Shown: piece by piece, positions 8,978 through 17,686 of the stretch
Position numbering within the stretch: the stretch's first letter is position 1
Layout: every line of letters begins with the position of its first letter
DNA from: Halomonas rhizosphaerae
Lineage (GTDB): Bacteria > Pseudomonadota > Gammaproteobacteria > Pseudomonadales > Halomonadaceae
Assembly: GCF_030010555.1 (NCBI RefSeq)
Contig: NZ_JASCQP010000027.1
Location: 216,610-280,609, forward strand
Direction of reading: 5' to 3'
DNA: 64,000 bases
Translations under genes and position numbers: made by a program
The notes under the pieces: generated by a model
What the model saw: the letters and a program-made list of their open reading frames with translations, nothing else
Databases searched by the model: none
Told to the model about the DNA's origin: nothing

Positions 8978-9553
8978 ATGAACGACAAGCAAAAGGCCGA
9001 GTTGGATGACGCTATAAGCAGCTTGGAGCACCGGATCATGGGCCTGGCAATCACGCTCTCGATGGCCAACACCAAGCTCGACGAGCTGCGTAGCGAGGTT
9101 GACCAGCTCAAGGCCATACGCGACGGCAAGCGCCCCGACCTGCTTTCAAGCCTCGACTTCGCGCTGGATCTGCCCGACTTTATCGAGGCGATCCCCTCTT
9201 CTGTTCGTGGCCGAATCATCGCGTTAGCCCAAGAGCTAGAGGAGACCGGAGACACTCTGCTCGACAGGCTATGGCAGGAAACCCGCGCCCTTCTGCTGTA
9301 CGACGCTATCTACGCCGATGTTGATGCAGAGTATGACCTACCCAACCCGATCCTTTCACGCACCATCAGGGGCTGTATTGACCATGCGGGCCGTGTGCCG
9401 GATGGAGCTGACAGGGACACTCTACTCTGCGAGTGCCCCCAGATCCTGGCAGCCATCGAAAGTGCGTATCAAAAGCATATCAGGGTTCAGCTTCAAGCTA
9501 TGGGCAAGCAGGCCGAGGCACATTTACAAACGATGGGAAAGAACTACCGATAA
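8978..9553 (+). CDS. Hypothetical protein with N-terminal coiled coil
   Basis: A 191-residue protein of unknown function from the ATG at 8978; an in-frame ATG at 8900 and a TTG at 8873 are alternatives with no better ribosome-binding site. Residues 3-45 (ELDDAISSLEHRI to DELRSEVDQLKAIR) form a heptad-like coiled coil. The rest is mixed helix. The segment GADRDTLLCECPQILAAIES followed by AYQKH near the C-terminus recurs as a broken copy at 10973-11074, on the far side of the antiporter gene. No catalytic motif was seen. Confidence 0.6.
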   Translation: MNDKQKAELDDAISSLEHRIMGLAITLSMANTKLDELRSEVDQLKAIRDGKRPDLLSSLDFALDLPDFIEAIPSSVRGRIIALAQELEETGDTLLDRLWQETRALLLYDAIYADVDAEYDLPNPILSRTIRGCIDHAGRVPDGADRDTLLCECPQILAAIESAYQKHIRVQLQAMGKQAEAHLQTMGKNYR

Positions 9554-9607
9554 GGAACCGCTGATTAATTTCGTGTCGGGCGGATGGAGCGCTCAGAACA
9601 GATCATG

Positions 9608-10846
9608 TCAACGCCCCCGCCCTGCTTGCGATGCCAGGTGCTGATAGCGCTTGGCAAAAGGCGTCGCGGTCACGCCATGCACGATAATCGAGACGGCCAC
9701 GATCAGGCTGCCGACCACCCAGGCCATGTCGTTTTCAGTCCGCCTGGCAATCATGACAGCATAAAAAAGCGCCGAGATGCCGATCGGACCGAACCAGCCC
9801 ATCACCAGCGCAATGGGCTTCTCCCTAACCGGCGGTAGCCACGGCCGCAATGCCCAGATGACCGGCAAGCGGCGCAGCAGCATGACAAGCATCGCCAGCA
9901 AAACTCCACTCCAGCCAAGTGCCATCCACTCGGACCAGGGCGCGATCACCCCGAACAGCACGAAAACCGGTAGAGTAAAGAAAAGGTTGACCGCCTCCTG
10001 AACATTATCCTCCTCGCTGCGCTCCTTGCCGCCCACCATCTGATCGAATGCCAGACCGGCTGCGAAGACCGCCAGGATGCTGTCGGTTCCCAATAGCTTG
10101 CCCACCCCCAGCACAAGGATCGTCAGCGCCACGGTAATGCTGAGAAAAGAGGGTTGGTCGAGATACTCATTAACCTCTGCCCATTCCAGAGCGCGCCCAC
10201 TCACCCAGCCAATCAGCACGCCAAAGACGATCGCCATGCCCACTTCCCACAGCCACACCTTGGCAAACCAATCGATCCAGGCGGATTCTGTGGGCACGGT
10301 CAGCAGCAGGATGGGTAGTAACACCAGCGGATATGCCAAGCCATCGTTGGCGCCGGACTCGCTGGACAGCAGATGCCTGAACGACTCGGGCAGGGTCTCC
10401 TTGGCCAGGCTACCCGTGACGATCGACGACGCGAGCACCGGGTCCGTGGCGCATACGCTGGCACCGACCAGCATAGCGATCAGCCAGGGCAGCCCGAGTG
10501 TCCAGTGGACTAACAGCGCGCTGATCAGAAACATCGCGGGCATGCCGATCGCTAACAACAGGCACAGCGATCGCCAATGCCGCAGAGGGTAGGTTGGCGG
10601 CAAGCGCAGGGCAATACCCATCAGGCTGATGCCAAGGGTCAGGCGGGTGCTTTCTTCAAGCAGGGTGTCGACACTGCCCCACGCCGCCGGATTCAGCCAC
10701 CCGAGCCCATAGGGACTGAGCAGGAGACCCAACAAAAAAGCCACCAGCGGAGGAGACAGCCAGGAGCGGTCAAGTGGTCGCGACAGCAAGCCAAGTACAA
10801 GGATTAGGGCACCAGTCGCGGCCAGTGCGACATTGAGTTCCTGCAT
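9608..10846 (-). CDS. Cation:proton antiporter, CPA1 (NhaP-like) family
   Basis: The 412-residue protein has about twelve membrane segments. The transport-site motifs of the CPA1 family are visible: SVCATDPVLASSIV (about 130-143), with the TDP unwound helix, and SESGANDGLAYPLV (about 167-180), with the ND pair that binds Na+/H+. These carriers expel Na+, Li+ or K+ in exchange for protons at the inner membrane, important for halotolerant bacteria. GGAGG precedes the ATG at 10846. It has no long cytoplasmic C-terminal domain. It is flanked by an intact gene and a fragment of a paralogue, suggesting insertion or local rearrangement. Confidence 0.92.
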   Translation of the reverse strand: MQELNVALAATGALILVLGLLSRPLDRSWLSPPLVAFLLGLLLSPYGLGWLNPAAWGSVDTLLEESTRLTLGISLMGIALRLPPTYPLRHWRSLCLLLAIGMPAMFLISALLVHWTLGLPWLIAMLVGASVCATDPVLASSIVTGSLAKETLPESFRHLLSSESGANDGLAYPLVLLPILLLTVPTESAWIDWFAKVWLWEVGMAIVFGVLIGWVSGRALEWAEVNEYLDQPSFLSITVALTILVLGVGKLLGTDSILAVFAAGLAFDQMVGGKERSEEDNVQEAVNLFFTLPVFVLFGVIAPWSEWMALGWSGVLLAMLVMLLRRLPVIWALRPWLPPVREKPIALVMGWFGPIGISALFYAVMIARRTENDMAWVVGSLIVAVSIIVHGVTATPFAKRYQHLASQAGRGR

Positions 10847-10972
10847 GTCTCGTTCCTCCTGTCAGAAGGGCTATTCCGGCGTGCTCGGTAAACTCCGCTT
10901 GGGTGCGGTATTAGAATAGGTGTCGGGGCCCGCGTCATCAGAGGTTGTGTCGATCACTCGGGTCAAGTGACA

Positions 10973-11074
10973 ATGGGAGCGGACAGAGATGATTTACTCA
11001 GAGAGTGCCCGGGGATACTGGATGCGATAGAAAGTGCATATCAAAAACATCCCTTTGGACAGCTTGTGAAATAA
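10973..11074 (+). pseudogene. Fragment homologous to the end of the 8978-9553 gene
   Basis: A 33-codon frame from an ATG at 10973 reads GADRDDLLRECPGILDAIES then AYQKH, aligning with the C-terminal segment of the coiled-coil protein at 8978-9553 (GADRDTLLCECPQILAAIES then AYQKH). It ends shortly after at a TAA. The upstream two thirds of that gene are missing. It is probably the remnant of a diverged paralogue, not a working gene. Confidence 0.6.
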
Positions 11075-11229
11075 TCAAACAGACCAAAACACATGCTCAT
11101 GATAAGAGCTACTACTTCCAGCCTGCAACCTCTATTTATATCGCGGGAATGCAGATCAATCACATTCAATGGCCAAGTAAGTTATGTAGCCACTACTATC
11201 CAATATCGGGACCGCCTCCAAGCTCTCTC

Positions 11230-11574
11230 TCAATTTCTTTCAACATCACTTGGTGATTGCAATTCTTGTCGTAACCATTCCTGTACCTCAGCACACACCT
11301 CATCGTTGTCTTCGGGCAAAACAATAGCTTGACCCACCCCCGGCTCATCTCGAAAGAAGAAACGTTCAGGGATGGCAATCGAATCGCCTCCATGCAGATA
11401 GGCAACAATATCCCCACTCCAAGAAGGGAGGTAGGCACGCTCACTTTGCAGGCACTCCAGTGCCTCGCGGAAGGTCTCCAAGGGCTGAGGGAATCGATCC
11501 CGCAGATCAAACGCCCGGTAAGCAAAGATACGGTCCAGCGGGTCTTCTGGAGCAGGTGGTGATTGCTGAGTCAT
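11230..11574 (-). CDS. Hypothetical protein
   Basis: A 114-residue soluble acidic protein of unknown function from the ATG at 11574, preceded by a GGGGGGAGG purine run; longer in-frame starts upstream lack one. It begins MTQQSPPAPEDPLDRIFAYR and contains FDLRDRFPQPLETFREALEC and a predicted strand-rich middle (GDIVAYLHGGDSIAIPERFF). Its length and lack of export signals suggest a small cytosolic protein. No neighbour hints at a role. Confidence 0.6.
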   Translation of the reverse strand: MTQQSPPAPEDPLDRIFAYRAFDLRDRFPQPLETFREALECLQSERAYLPSWSGDIVAYLHGGDSIAIPERFFFRDEPGVGQAIVLPEDNDEVCAEVQEWLRQELQSPSDVERN

Positions 11575-12074
11575 GCCTCCCCCCCTTCTGTGACGCGTAC
11601 TAGCTATCATACTAGCCGATTGCCCGTGGTAGCGCTGCCTGCTGTGGACGGAACCGGGATGGATCAAGACATCGATTCCTCCTCGCCCTCCATACATCTA
11701 TATATGTGCAGGATCAGTGAGTGAGTAGGTAAGTATTTGAGCAATAGGCTCCATGAGCAAAAGTAATTAAGCGCAATGAGGCTTGTTTCCCAGCTTCATG
11801 GTAGCGATGACCTTACCGATACATGCTTAGCAGTGATGTATTGTCCATCCAGTAAGTGCGTGATGGGAGCTATAATGGCCCCGAATTCCCCCTCCGACCA
11901 AGTCACTCCTACCCCCCATTATGATCGGCATGTCATGAAATACTTCAGGATTTTTCAAGTATAGCGTGAGCCTCTGCTATGCTTTAACCGTATGAAATAT
12001 TCGAACGGACACAACCCCTGGTCCAAGGTCGCAACAGGACGGAGGCTCTAACCAGACCCGGAGATACTATCTAT
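11575..12074. other. Intergenic stretch, probably promoter region of the dehydrogenase operon
   Basis: About 500 bases without a credible gene. The part from about 11700 to 12074 is the only room for the promoter of the membrane-protein/PQQ-dehydrogenase pair. No clear operator was identified. Confidence 0.4.
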
Positions 12075-12440
12075 ATGTCAAAATATCGATCGTTCGGAGT
12101 GGGTGCCATTGTGCTGTTCCTAGCCTCACTCGCAGGCCTCGCCATCGCGTTCTATGCCTATATCACCCCATTGACCGGGGTCACCGGTACGGTTGGCGCC
12201 CTGATCGCCATTGTGGCGTGCATCGCGCTCGCCGTATTGGCGCTCATTCTGAGTGCCGTCAAACGTCGCGGGGCTCGCATCGCTTTGCGCGTGCTGATCC
12301 TGCTGGGCCTCTCCGGTACCTTCCTTGCTGGACTCCTCCTGCATCTGTGGTGGTTGAGCGGTGCCATGGTGATCGGGCTTGTCGGGCTGATCATCGACAT
12401 GGTCCGCTCGACTCACCACACCCGCCCGGTCCATTCCTAA
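12075..12440 (+). CDS. Four-helix membrane protein next to a PQQ dehydrogenase
   Basis: A 121-residue protein with four hydrophobic segments (about 9-30, 38-62, 70-90 and 92-110) and short loops. It ends 11 nt before the PQQ-dependent dehydrogenase. Membrane-bound glucose and quinate dehydrogenases normally carry an N-terminal four- or five-helix anchor that binds ubiquinone. Here the enzyme has only a signal peptide, so this protein may be the detached anchor. That link is inference from position and topology. Confidence 0.7.
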   Translation: MSKYRSFGVGAIVLFLASLAGLAIAFYAYITPLTGVTGTVGALIAIVACIALAVLALILSAVKRRGARIALRVLILLGLSGTFLAGLLLHLWWLSGAMVIGLVGLIIDMVRSTHHTRPVHS

Positions 12441-12451
12441 GGAGCAGCTTC

Positions 12452-14506
12452 ATGCCGACATTGAGAGTGGCCACACATCTCGGCACAGCAACCGCACTGG
12501 CGCTGTGCATCGCCCCTCTTCCACTGCTAGCGCAGGATCAGCCAACGACGACGAATCAGACGCCTGCGCAGCAGGACGGGGGTACGCAAGACGAGTCCGT
12601 TGCTATGACGGACGATGAAGCTGTGACGGAGACCAACGCGACACCGATCCCGCTAGTCCCTGGAGAGCCGACCTGGGACAGCTTCCACGGCCAACTCAAT
12701 GCGCAGAAGTACAGTCCGCTTGACCAGATCACTGCGGACAATGTCAGTAATCTGGAAAAGGTCTGGGAAGTCCACACCGGCGATGTATCGGATGGTTCAG
12801 GAGAGCTTCCCGCGACTGTATGGTCAGCGACGCCGGTTTTCGCCAATGACACGCTCTATATCGGTACACCGTTCTATCGAATCCTCGCCCTCGACCCCGC
12901 CAGCGGCGAAGAAAAGTGGAGTTTCGACACCCAGTCAGCGCTTGAGCCCCTGACACAACCCGCTTTGAAGAATCGCGGAGTCGCCTACTGGCAGGCAGAG
13001 GAGCCAATAGCTGGAGAGCCCTGCCAGAAGATCATCTACATAGGCACGATGGATGCGCAACTCTTCGCGGTTGACGCCGATAGAGGCGAGAAGTGCGAAA
13101 GCTTCGCCAACAATGGCGTACTCGACGTCAATCAGTGGAATGACATCCACGACAAGTGGCCGTTGTCGCTTCTCCAGCCCCCCACCGTGGTTGGTGACCG
13201 TTTGATTCTCGGCTGGGCGGGGATGGACTGGGCTTACGCTCAAGCCCCACCCGGCACTGTTTTCTCGATCAATGCCCGCACCGGCGAGCGCGAATGGACC
13301 TTCGAGGCGTTGAGTGACGAGATACGCGAGCAGAGTGGCACGGCCAACGTCTGGACGCATATGTCCGCCGATGAGGCACTCGGCCTGGTCTACTTGCCGG
13401 TCTCCTCCCCCTCGCCAAATTTCTGGGGTGGCAACCGTACCGAGAAAGTCCCACTGGGCACCTCGACCACCGCCCTGGATATCGAGACGGGCGAAGTCGT
13501 CTGGTCGCGGCAATGGGTTCATCACGATATCTGGGATTACGATCCCCCCGCCGCCCCTACGTTGATGGATATCACGGTGGATGGTGAGGAGATACCGGCA
13601 CTGATCCAGGCGACCAAGATGGGCTTTCTCTTTGTCGTTAATCGCGAAACCGGTGAAGACGTCTGGCCAATCGAGGAGCGTCCGGTTCCTGACGGTGATG
13701 GAACCGTCGACGGCGAGGTTTACGCCCCGACCCAACCCTTCCCGACCAAGCCGGCACCGCTGCTCAATCAGTCCGAGAAGCCAGAAGTCTGGGGGCTTGC
13801 CGATGCAGTGGGTTTCGGGGAGTGTTCGGCGCTCTGGGATGATCTCTGGTACGAAGGCCTGTACACCCCGCCTACTACCCAAGGCGAGGGCACGATGGGC
13901 TACCCCATCACGGCGGGCGGTGTACAGTGGGGTGGCATAGCCTTCGATCCGGAGAGCCAGACCGCAATTGTCAACACTTCCCACATTGTGCAGTACGTCA
14001 AGCTCTATGGGCGTGAGGAATACGAGGAAGCCAACACCGGCTCGGGCAATAAAGAGGGCTTCGCACCACAGGAAGGTGCGCCCTACGGGATGCGTCTTGA
14101 GATCGCACAAAACTGGCTCGGCATGCCCTGCTGGGAGCCGCCCTTCGGTGAACTGGTTGCACTCGACATGACCACCGGCGAGGTAAAATGGCGTCGACCG
14201 ATGGGTGCATCGCAACAGTACGGCTTCTTCATGCCCGAAAGCTGGGGCTCGCCGACTATCGGTGGCCCGGCGGTCACAGCCGGCGGGTTGGTATTTATCG
14301 GCGCCTCGATGGATGCCAAGGTGCGCTCCTATTCACTCGAGACCGGCGAGGAGCTGTGGGAAGACCAGGTCGAGGCACCCTCCGTATCGAACCCGGCGGT
14401 CTACGAATACAACGGTCGCCAGTACGTTGCCTTCATCGCCGGCGGCAATACGATTCTGAAAGATGAAGTCGGCGATCAGCTGGTGGTTTACGCTCTACCG
14501 GAATAA
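12452..14506 (+). CDS. PQQ-dependent membrane-associated dehydrogenase, glucose/quinate type
   Basis: A 684-residue exported quinoprotein. Residues 1-27 are a signal peptide ending ...LPLLAQ. An acidic, Thr/Gln-rich linker (30-65) precedes an eight-bladed propeller with repeated tryptophan-docking motifs (EEKWSFDTQ, EREWTFE, GEVVWSRQW, GEVKWRR, EELWEDQ). The stretch WVHHDIWDYDPP is the counterpart of the conserved HHD motif of mGDH-type enzymes. The family oxidises sugars, polyols or quinate/shikimate in the periplasm and passes electrons to ubiquinone. AAGGAG precedes the ATG at 12452. It lacks the fused N-terminal membrane domain of Gcd; the adjacent four-helix protein probably replaces it. 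The substrate is not decidable. Confidence 0.9.
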   Translation: MPTLRVATHLGTATALALCIAPLPLLAQDQPTTTNQTPAQQDGGTQDESVAMTDDEAVTETNATPIPLVPGEPTWDSFHGQLNAQKYSPLDQITADNVSNLEKVWEVHTGDVSDGSGELPATVWSATPVFANDTLYIGTPFYRILALDPASGEEKWSFDTQSALEPLTQPALKNRGVAYWQAEEPIAGEPCQKIIYIGTMDAQLFAVDADRGEKCESFANNGVLDVNQWNDIHDKWPLSLLQPPTVVGDRLILGWAGMDWAYAQAPPGTVFSINARTGEREWTFEALSDEIREQSGTANVWTHMSADEALGLVYLPVSSPSPNFWGGNRTEKVPLGTSTTALDIETGEVVWSRQWVHHDIWDYDPPAAPTLMDITVDGEEIPALIQATKMGFLFVVNRETGEDVWPIEERPVPDGDGTVDGEVYAPTQPFPTKPAPLLNQSEKPEVWGLADAVGFGECSALWDDLWYEGLYTPPTTQGEGTMGYPITAGGVQWGGIAFDPESQTAIVNTSHIVQYVKLYGREEYEEANTGSGNKEGFAPQEGAPYGMRLEIAQNWLGMPCWEPPFGELVALDMTTGEVKWRRPMGASQQYGFFMPESWGSPTIGGPAVTAGGLVFIGASMDAKVRSYSLETGEELWEDQVEAPSVSNPAVYEYNGRQYVAFIAGGNTILKDEVGDQLVVYALPE

Positions 14507-14893
14507 ACATCGAGCGGCTGCTACAGACTGAGGGCGGACCCATGGATCCGCTCCAGTCACGTGTGGCGGGGTTGAAAGGGGTAGTCTCACGCCATGGCTC
14601 GAATGCTATGCTGACTGTGCAGGGTCTGGCCGTTGGTCAGTTCGACCAGCCTCCGACCGAGCGGCGTCGGTATTGACATGAATCCTTAGGTCTGCGGCCC
14701 ACTATGGCGGAGGTCGAATTGACCTGGATCGGTTTCTTAGAAGCTTCGCTGAAGGTCAGCCATTCCCCATCCTCCATCATCAGGATGAGGATCGTGCCCT
14801 CTGATCCCCCTGTCCTTATAATCCATTAGGAGGGTAAGGAAGACGTTCATGCCTCGTTACCCGAGGGACACCGCCATGCACGCATACATCCTC
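14507..14893. other. Intergenic stretch
   Basis: About 390 bases between the dehydrogenase and the mvaT terminator. No frame with a credible start and no recognisable mobile-element remnant was seen. Confidence 0.4.
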
Positions 14894-14936
14894 CAAAGCA
14901 AAAACCCCACACCGCTGAGCGTATGTGGGGCTTCAT
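14894..14936 (-). terminator. Rho-independent terminator of mvaT
   Basis: On the minus strand a GCCCCACA stem pairs with TGTGGGGT after an 18-nt loop and is followed by TTTTTGCTTT. It lies about 35 nt after the mvaT-like stop codon. Confidence 0.8.
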
Positions 14937-14968
14937 GATCAAGCTTCGGCGGCTATCGCCGTGCTGAA

Positions 14969-15340
14969 TCAGTCCTCGGTGCGGACCAGCCAGGACTCGA
15001 CGGTTTCGTCACCGTGCTCTTCTTTCCAGGCCTTGAGGGTCTTCTGGTTGCCGCCACGGGTCTCGACAACCTCCCCTGTGTTGGGGTTTTTGTAAATTTT
15101 CAGCTTACGCTTGCGGCGCTGGCCCTGGCCCTTTTGGCCACTATCGCCTGCCGAGTCGGGACGGAGGAGTGACAGGACATCAGCAGCGCTCTTGTCGTAC
15201 TCCTTCATCAGCGCCTCAAGCTGGTTCTTGAACTCAATCTCAGCTTGGAGGCGTGGATCCTCCTCCATTTTTTTAAGCTTTTCCGCCAGCTCTTTCATTT
15301 GCTGCTCTTGCTGAGCGTATGTTGTCAGGAGGCTTGACAT
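14969..15340 (-). CDS. mvaT: MvaT-family H-NS-like nucleoid protein
   Basis: A 123-residue protein matching the MvaT/MvaU architecture. Residues 1-60 form an oligomerising coiled coil (QQEQQMKELAEKLKKMEED). A basic linker follows (about 72-80, QRRKRKLKIYKN). The C-terminal DNA-binding domain contains the hallmark GEVVETRGGNQKTLKAWK. MvaT-type proteins bind the minor groove of AT-rich DNA and silence foreign genes, the functional equivalent of H-NS in Pseudomonas and relatives. It is monocistronic, with an AT-rich promoter region and its own terminator. It probably helps silence the AT-rich cassette region that follows. Confidence 0.92.
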   Translation of the reverse strand: MSSLLTTYAQQEQQMKELAEKLKKMEEDPRLQAEIEFKNQLEALMKEYDKSAADVLSLLRPDSAGDSGQKGQGQRRKRKLKIYKNPNTGEVVETRGGNQKTLKAWKEEHGDETVESWLVRTED

Positions 15341-15882
15341 AGAATAGGTCTCTAACTGTTGAATTTACATGTAGCATGATAATTAACGAAAAATAGAAAC
15401 GCAACGAGATTCTTGCTTTCATCTCGTGTGTCGGTTGATAGGACCAGATGGAGGTGCACGCGCTGGGACGCAACTCACATCCGCTCGGGCTAGGCTGCAA
15501 TCGCAGGGCACCGCTCAAGAGCCTGAAGATGGTTCACATTGCCGCTGCCGCTGTTAAGTACGTAAGGATAGTCAGACACAGCCTTTTGTCGGACGCGGTG
15601 AATCCGACCAGTCCATCGGTTGAGGGCCGTCCTCCATGGGTAACAAGCGGGAAGGTCCCTAATTTGGCGGCATGGGGTTTGGTATTGGTTTACCCTGATA
15701 CGGAGATTTCCCTCGGTCATCCCTGTCATATGCTCCTCTTCCCCTTTCGCGGCGCTGGCTGGCAAAAGTAGAGGATGCGGGACGCGCCACGGGAATAGAC
15801 GTGCAACGGTAGTCCTAGACCGGCGATTGGCACGAGGCGAGATCGGCCGGGAGGAGTGCCAGCGGGTAAAGAAGGACCTCGA
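15341..15882. other. Intergenic region with mvaT promoter
   Basis: About 540 bases. The first 80 bases upstream of mvaT are AT-rich and suit a promoter and autoregulation. The remainder shows no frame with credible coding character. Confidence 0.4.
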
Positions 15883-16485
15883 ATGACGGTACAGGACTCC
15901 ATGTTTCCTGCCACTGCCATGCCGGACAAGGACTGGTGGCATGCCCTATGGCCTAACCCCGACAGGGTCATCAAGGCCTTGCGCATCGAGCCGGGGATGA
16001 AGGTCGTCGACCTGGGCTGTGGCGATGGTTATTTTACTGCCGCCATCGCCCGCCATGTGGGCGCGGGGCGCGTCATCGGTCTCGACCTCGACCCAGTCAT
16101 GCTCGAGCAGGCGCAAGCGGTGTGCAAAGGGATGACGAATTGTAGCTGGCTGCTGGGGGACGCCATGGCACTCAGTCGTCTTCTAGATCCATCGGTGGAC
16201 TATGCGCTGATCGCCAACACCTTTCACGGCGTACCGGACAAGACCGCCTTGGCACGGGAAGTCGCCAAGGTCCTGAATCCGAACGGCCGCTTTGCTATCG
16301 TCAATTGGCATCCCCTGCCACGGGAACAGACGACTGTCCTCGGGCAGCCGCGAGGCCCCAAGACCACAATGCGCATGTCGGCGGAACAAACCCGGATGGT
16401 GGTCGAGCCTGCTGGCTTCAGGCTGGAGAAGTTGGTCGAGCTTCCTCCCTACCACTACGGGGCAGTTTTCATCCGTACCATCTGA
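15883..16485 (+). CDS. Class I SAM-dependent methyltransferase
   Basis: A 200-residue protein starting at the ATG at 15883 after GAAGGA. Motif I is VVDLGCGDGYF (about 40-50), followed by GLDLD for the ribose-binding acid and LLGDAMAL for motif II. The start MTVQDSMFPATAMPDKDWWH resembles the small family of methyltransferases that act on toxic or metalloid compounds, but this is not firm. The last part contains ELPPYHYGAVFIR. It is the last GC-rich plus-strand gene before the low-GC cassette region. Confidence 0.85.
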   Translation: MTVQDSMFPATAMPDKDWWHALWPNPDRVIKALRIEPGMKVVDLGCGDGYFTAAIARHVGAGRVIGLDLDPVMLEQAQAVCKGMTNCSWLLGDAMALSRLLDPSVDYALIANTFHGVPDKTALAREVAKVLNPNGRFAIVNWHPLPREQTTVLGQPRGPKTTMRMSAEQTRMVVEPAGFRLEKLVELPPYHYGAVFIRTI

Positions 16486-16641
16486 TCATAAAGGACCCTA
16501 CATATAGCAGGAACCAAATTTTCACACAGCCTCGGCCAGAAATCGACGTTCAGAAAAACCTTTTCTAATGCCTCGATTTAGACGCGCACATGGCCGGAGG
16601 CGTTTTGTGTCGGCTGCAAGCGCAGGCTAGCTCGATCGTGT

Positions 16642-17223
16642 TTAATTAACACCTTTCGTCGTCGAGTCGTTCATTGCCTTCTCTTTCTTCTCACTGCGAA
16701 GATCCTTCCACAAGGTGTAAAGGAAATTTAGTACTAGTGGGATGAGAACTGCTAAAACCAAGCGCGTCGAATCGTTTGAAGACTTTAGCTCCCTAAGGAT
16801 GGATTCTTGAAAGCCTTGTTGTTGTGCTGAAAGAGTGGTTCCAAGCTGCTCGAAGTCAACCCTGAGTGACTTCACCTCATCAGTCAATCGGGCAATGGTG
16901 AGAATGTCGTCGGGTTTTACCGGATTGATTGCCTGGCGAAGAGCCAGCGTCTGATCGCTGACTGCTTCAATTCGTTCATCAATCTTTTTCAATCGAACTT
17001 CGACTACTGAGGCGGAGGCCTCCAGAGGCAACTCAGCGACACTTTTTTGCACCAACTTTTCTATCTGCTGTTGGAGTTTCTCTGTTCTCACATCGAACTC
17101 AAACATGTCTCTCTCTAACGGATACTCAGCAAGTCGAACTGAAGTGAGTTGCTGATAAAGGGCAGCCAAGGTTACCAGAATAGTGAATATCGCTATTGAG
17201 AGCGTGAACCAATGAGATTTCAT
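16642..17223 (-). CDS. Hypothetical membrane protein with coiled coil
   Basis: A 193-residue protein of unknown function. A membrane segment at about 7-25 and another at about 153-171 enclose a long, heptad-rich periplasmic or cytosolic middle (EKLQQQIEKLVQK, VRLKKIDERIEAVSDQT). A basic tail follows. It is low in GC relative to the block to its left and is bounded on its 5' side by an attC-like palindrome at 17241-17299, which fits a cassette-borne gene. The paired-helix topology recalls envelope-spanning sensors or abortive-infection proteins, but nothing proves it. Confidence 0.65.
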   Translation of the reverse strand: MKSHWFTLSIAIFTILVTLAALYQQLTSVRLAEYPLERDMFEFDVRTEKLQQQIEKLVQKSVAELPLEASASVVEVRLKKIDERIEAVSDQTLALRQAINPVKPDDILTIARLTDEVKSLRVDFEQLGTTLSAQQQGFQESILRELKSSNDSTRLVLAVLIPLVLNFLYTLWKDLRSEKKEKAMNDSTTKGVN

Positions 17224-17240
17224 GACTTCTCCCTTCGGAG

Positions 17241-17299
17241 CCCTAACTGTTCAGCATTTCTTCGCCGTGCGGAGCATGGCGTATAAATGCCTGTTGGAC
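17241..17299 (-). repeat. attC-like integron recombination site
   Basis: A 59-bp imperfect palindrome with CCCTAAC at one end and GTTGGAC (matches GTTRRRY) at the other. The inner arms CAGCATTT and AAATGCCTG pair with one extrahelical base, as attC stems do. It lies directly upstream of the start of the coiled-coil membrane gene. It also shares CGCCGTGCGG with the site at 27856. Confidence 0.65.
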
Positions 17300-17686
17300 T
17301 AAGCCGCCCATCAGGCTGCCACACAGCTTCTATAGGGTGTTGTTTTGGCCGGTGTGCGGCCTGAGACATCAGGTCGCGCGCATACGGATCTGTTGTGACG
17401 CGTTCGGGCCGTGATGTTGGCCATGATCCCAGTTCCCTCCGGGCCCAATTTGCCCCAACGTAGCGCGCCTGCTGGTCAAAATCCATCACCGGGGCGAGCG
17501 CCGCCGCGACCCGCAAGCGGGCCGGATCGCCGAGTCCGTTGTGTGAGTAGCGCATCAGCTCATGCTCGATAGCGTTGCTCCCTGTGGTTGTGGGGTCGGC
17601 TACGTTTGAGTCGCCGGGGCGAGAGGGTCCCGTTCACCCGCAGTGTCGGTTGCACGCAGTGGGGGCAGGTATAGGCCGGCTCCGGG

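Noticed and set aside
12935..14215. 426-codon minus-strand frame opposite the PQQ dehydrogenase
   Set aside because: Shadow frame; the plus strand carries all quinoprotein motifs and a good ribosome-binding site.
17220..17555. Minus-strand frame of 111 codons upstream of the 16642 gene
   Set aside because: Its last third runs through the attC-like palindrome at 17241-17299 and the rest shows no family similarity or ribosome-binding site; probably not a gene or only a remnant cut by the IS91 element.
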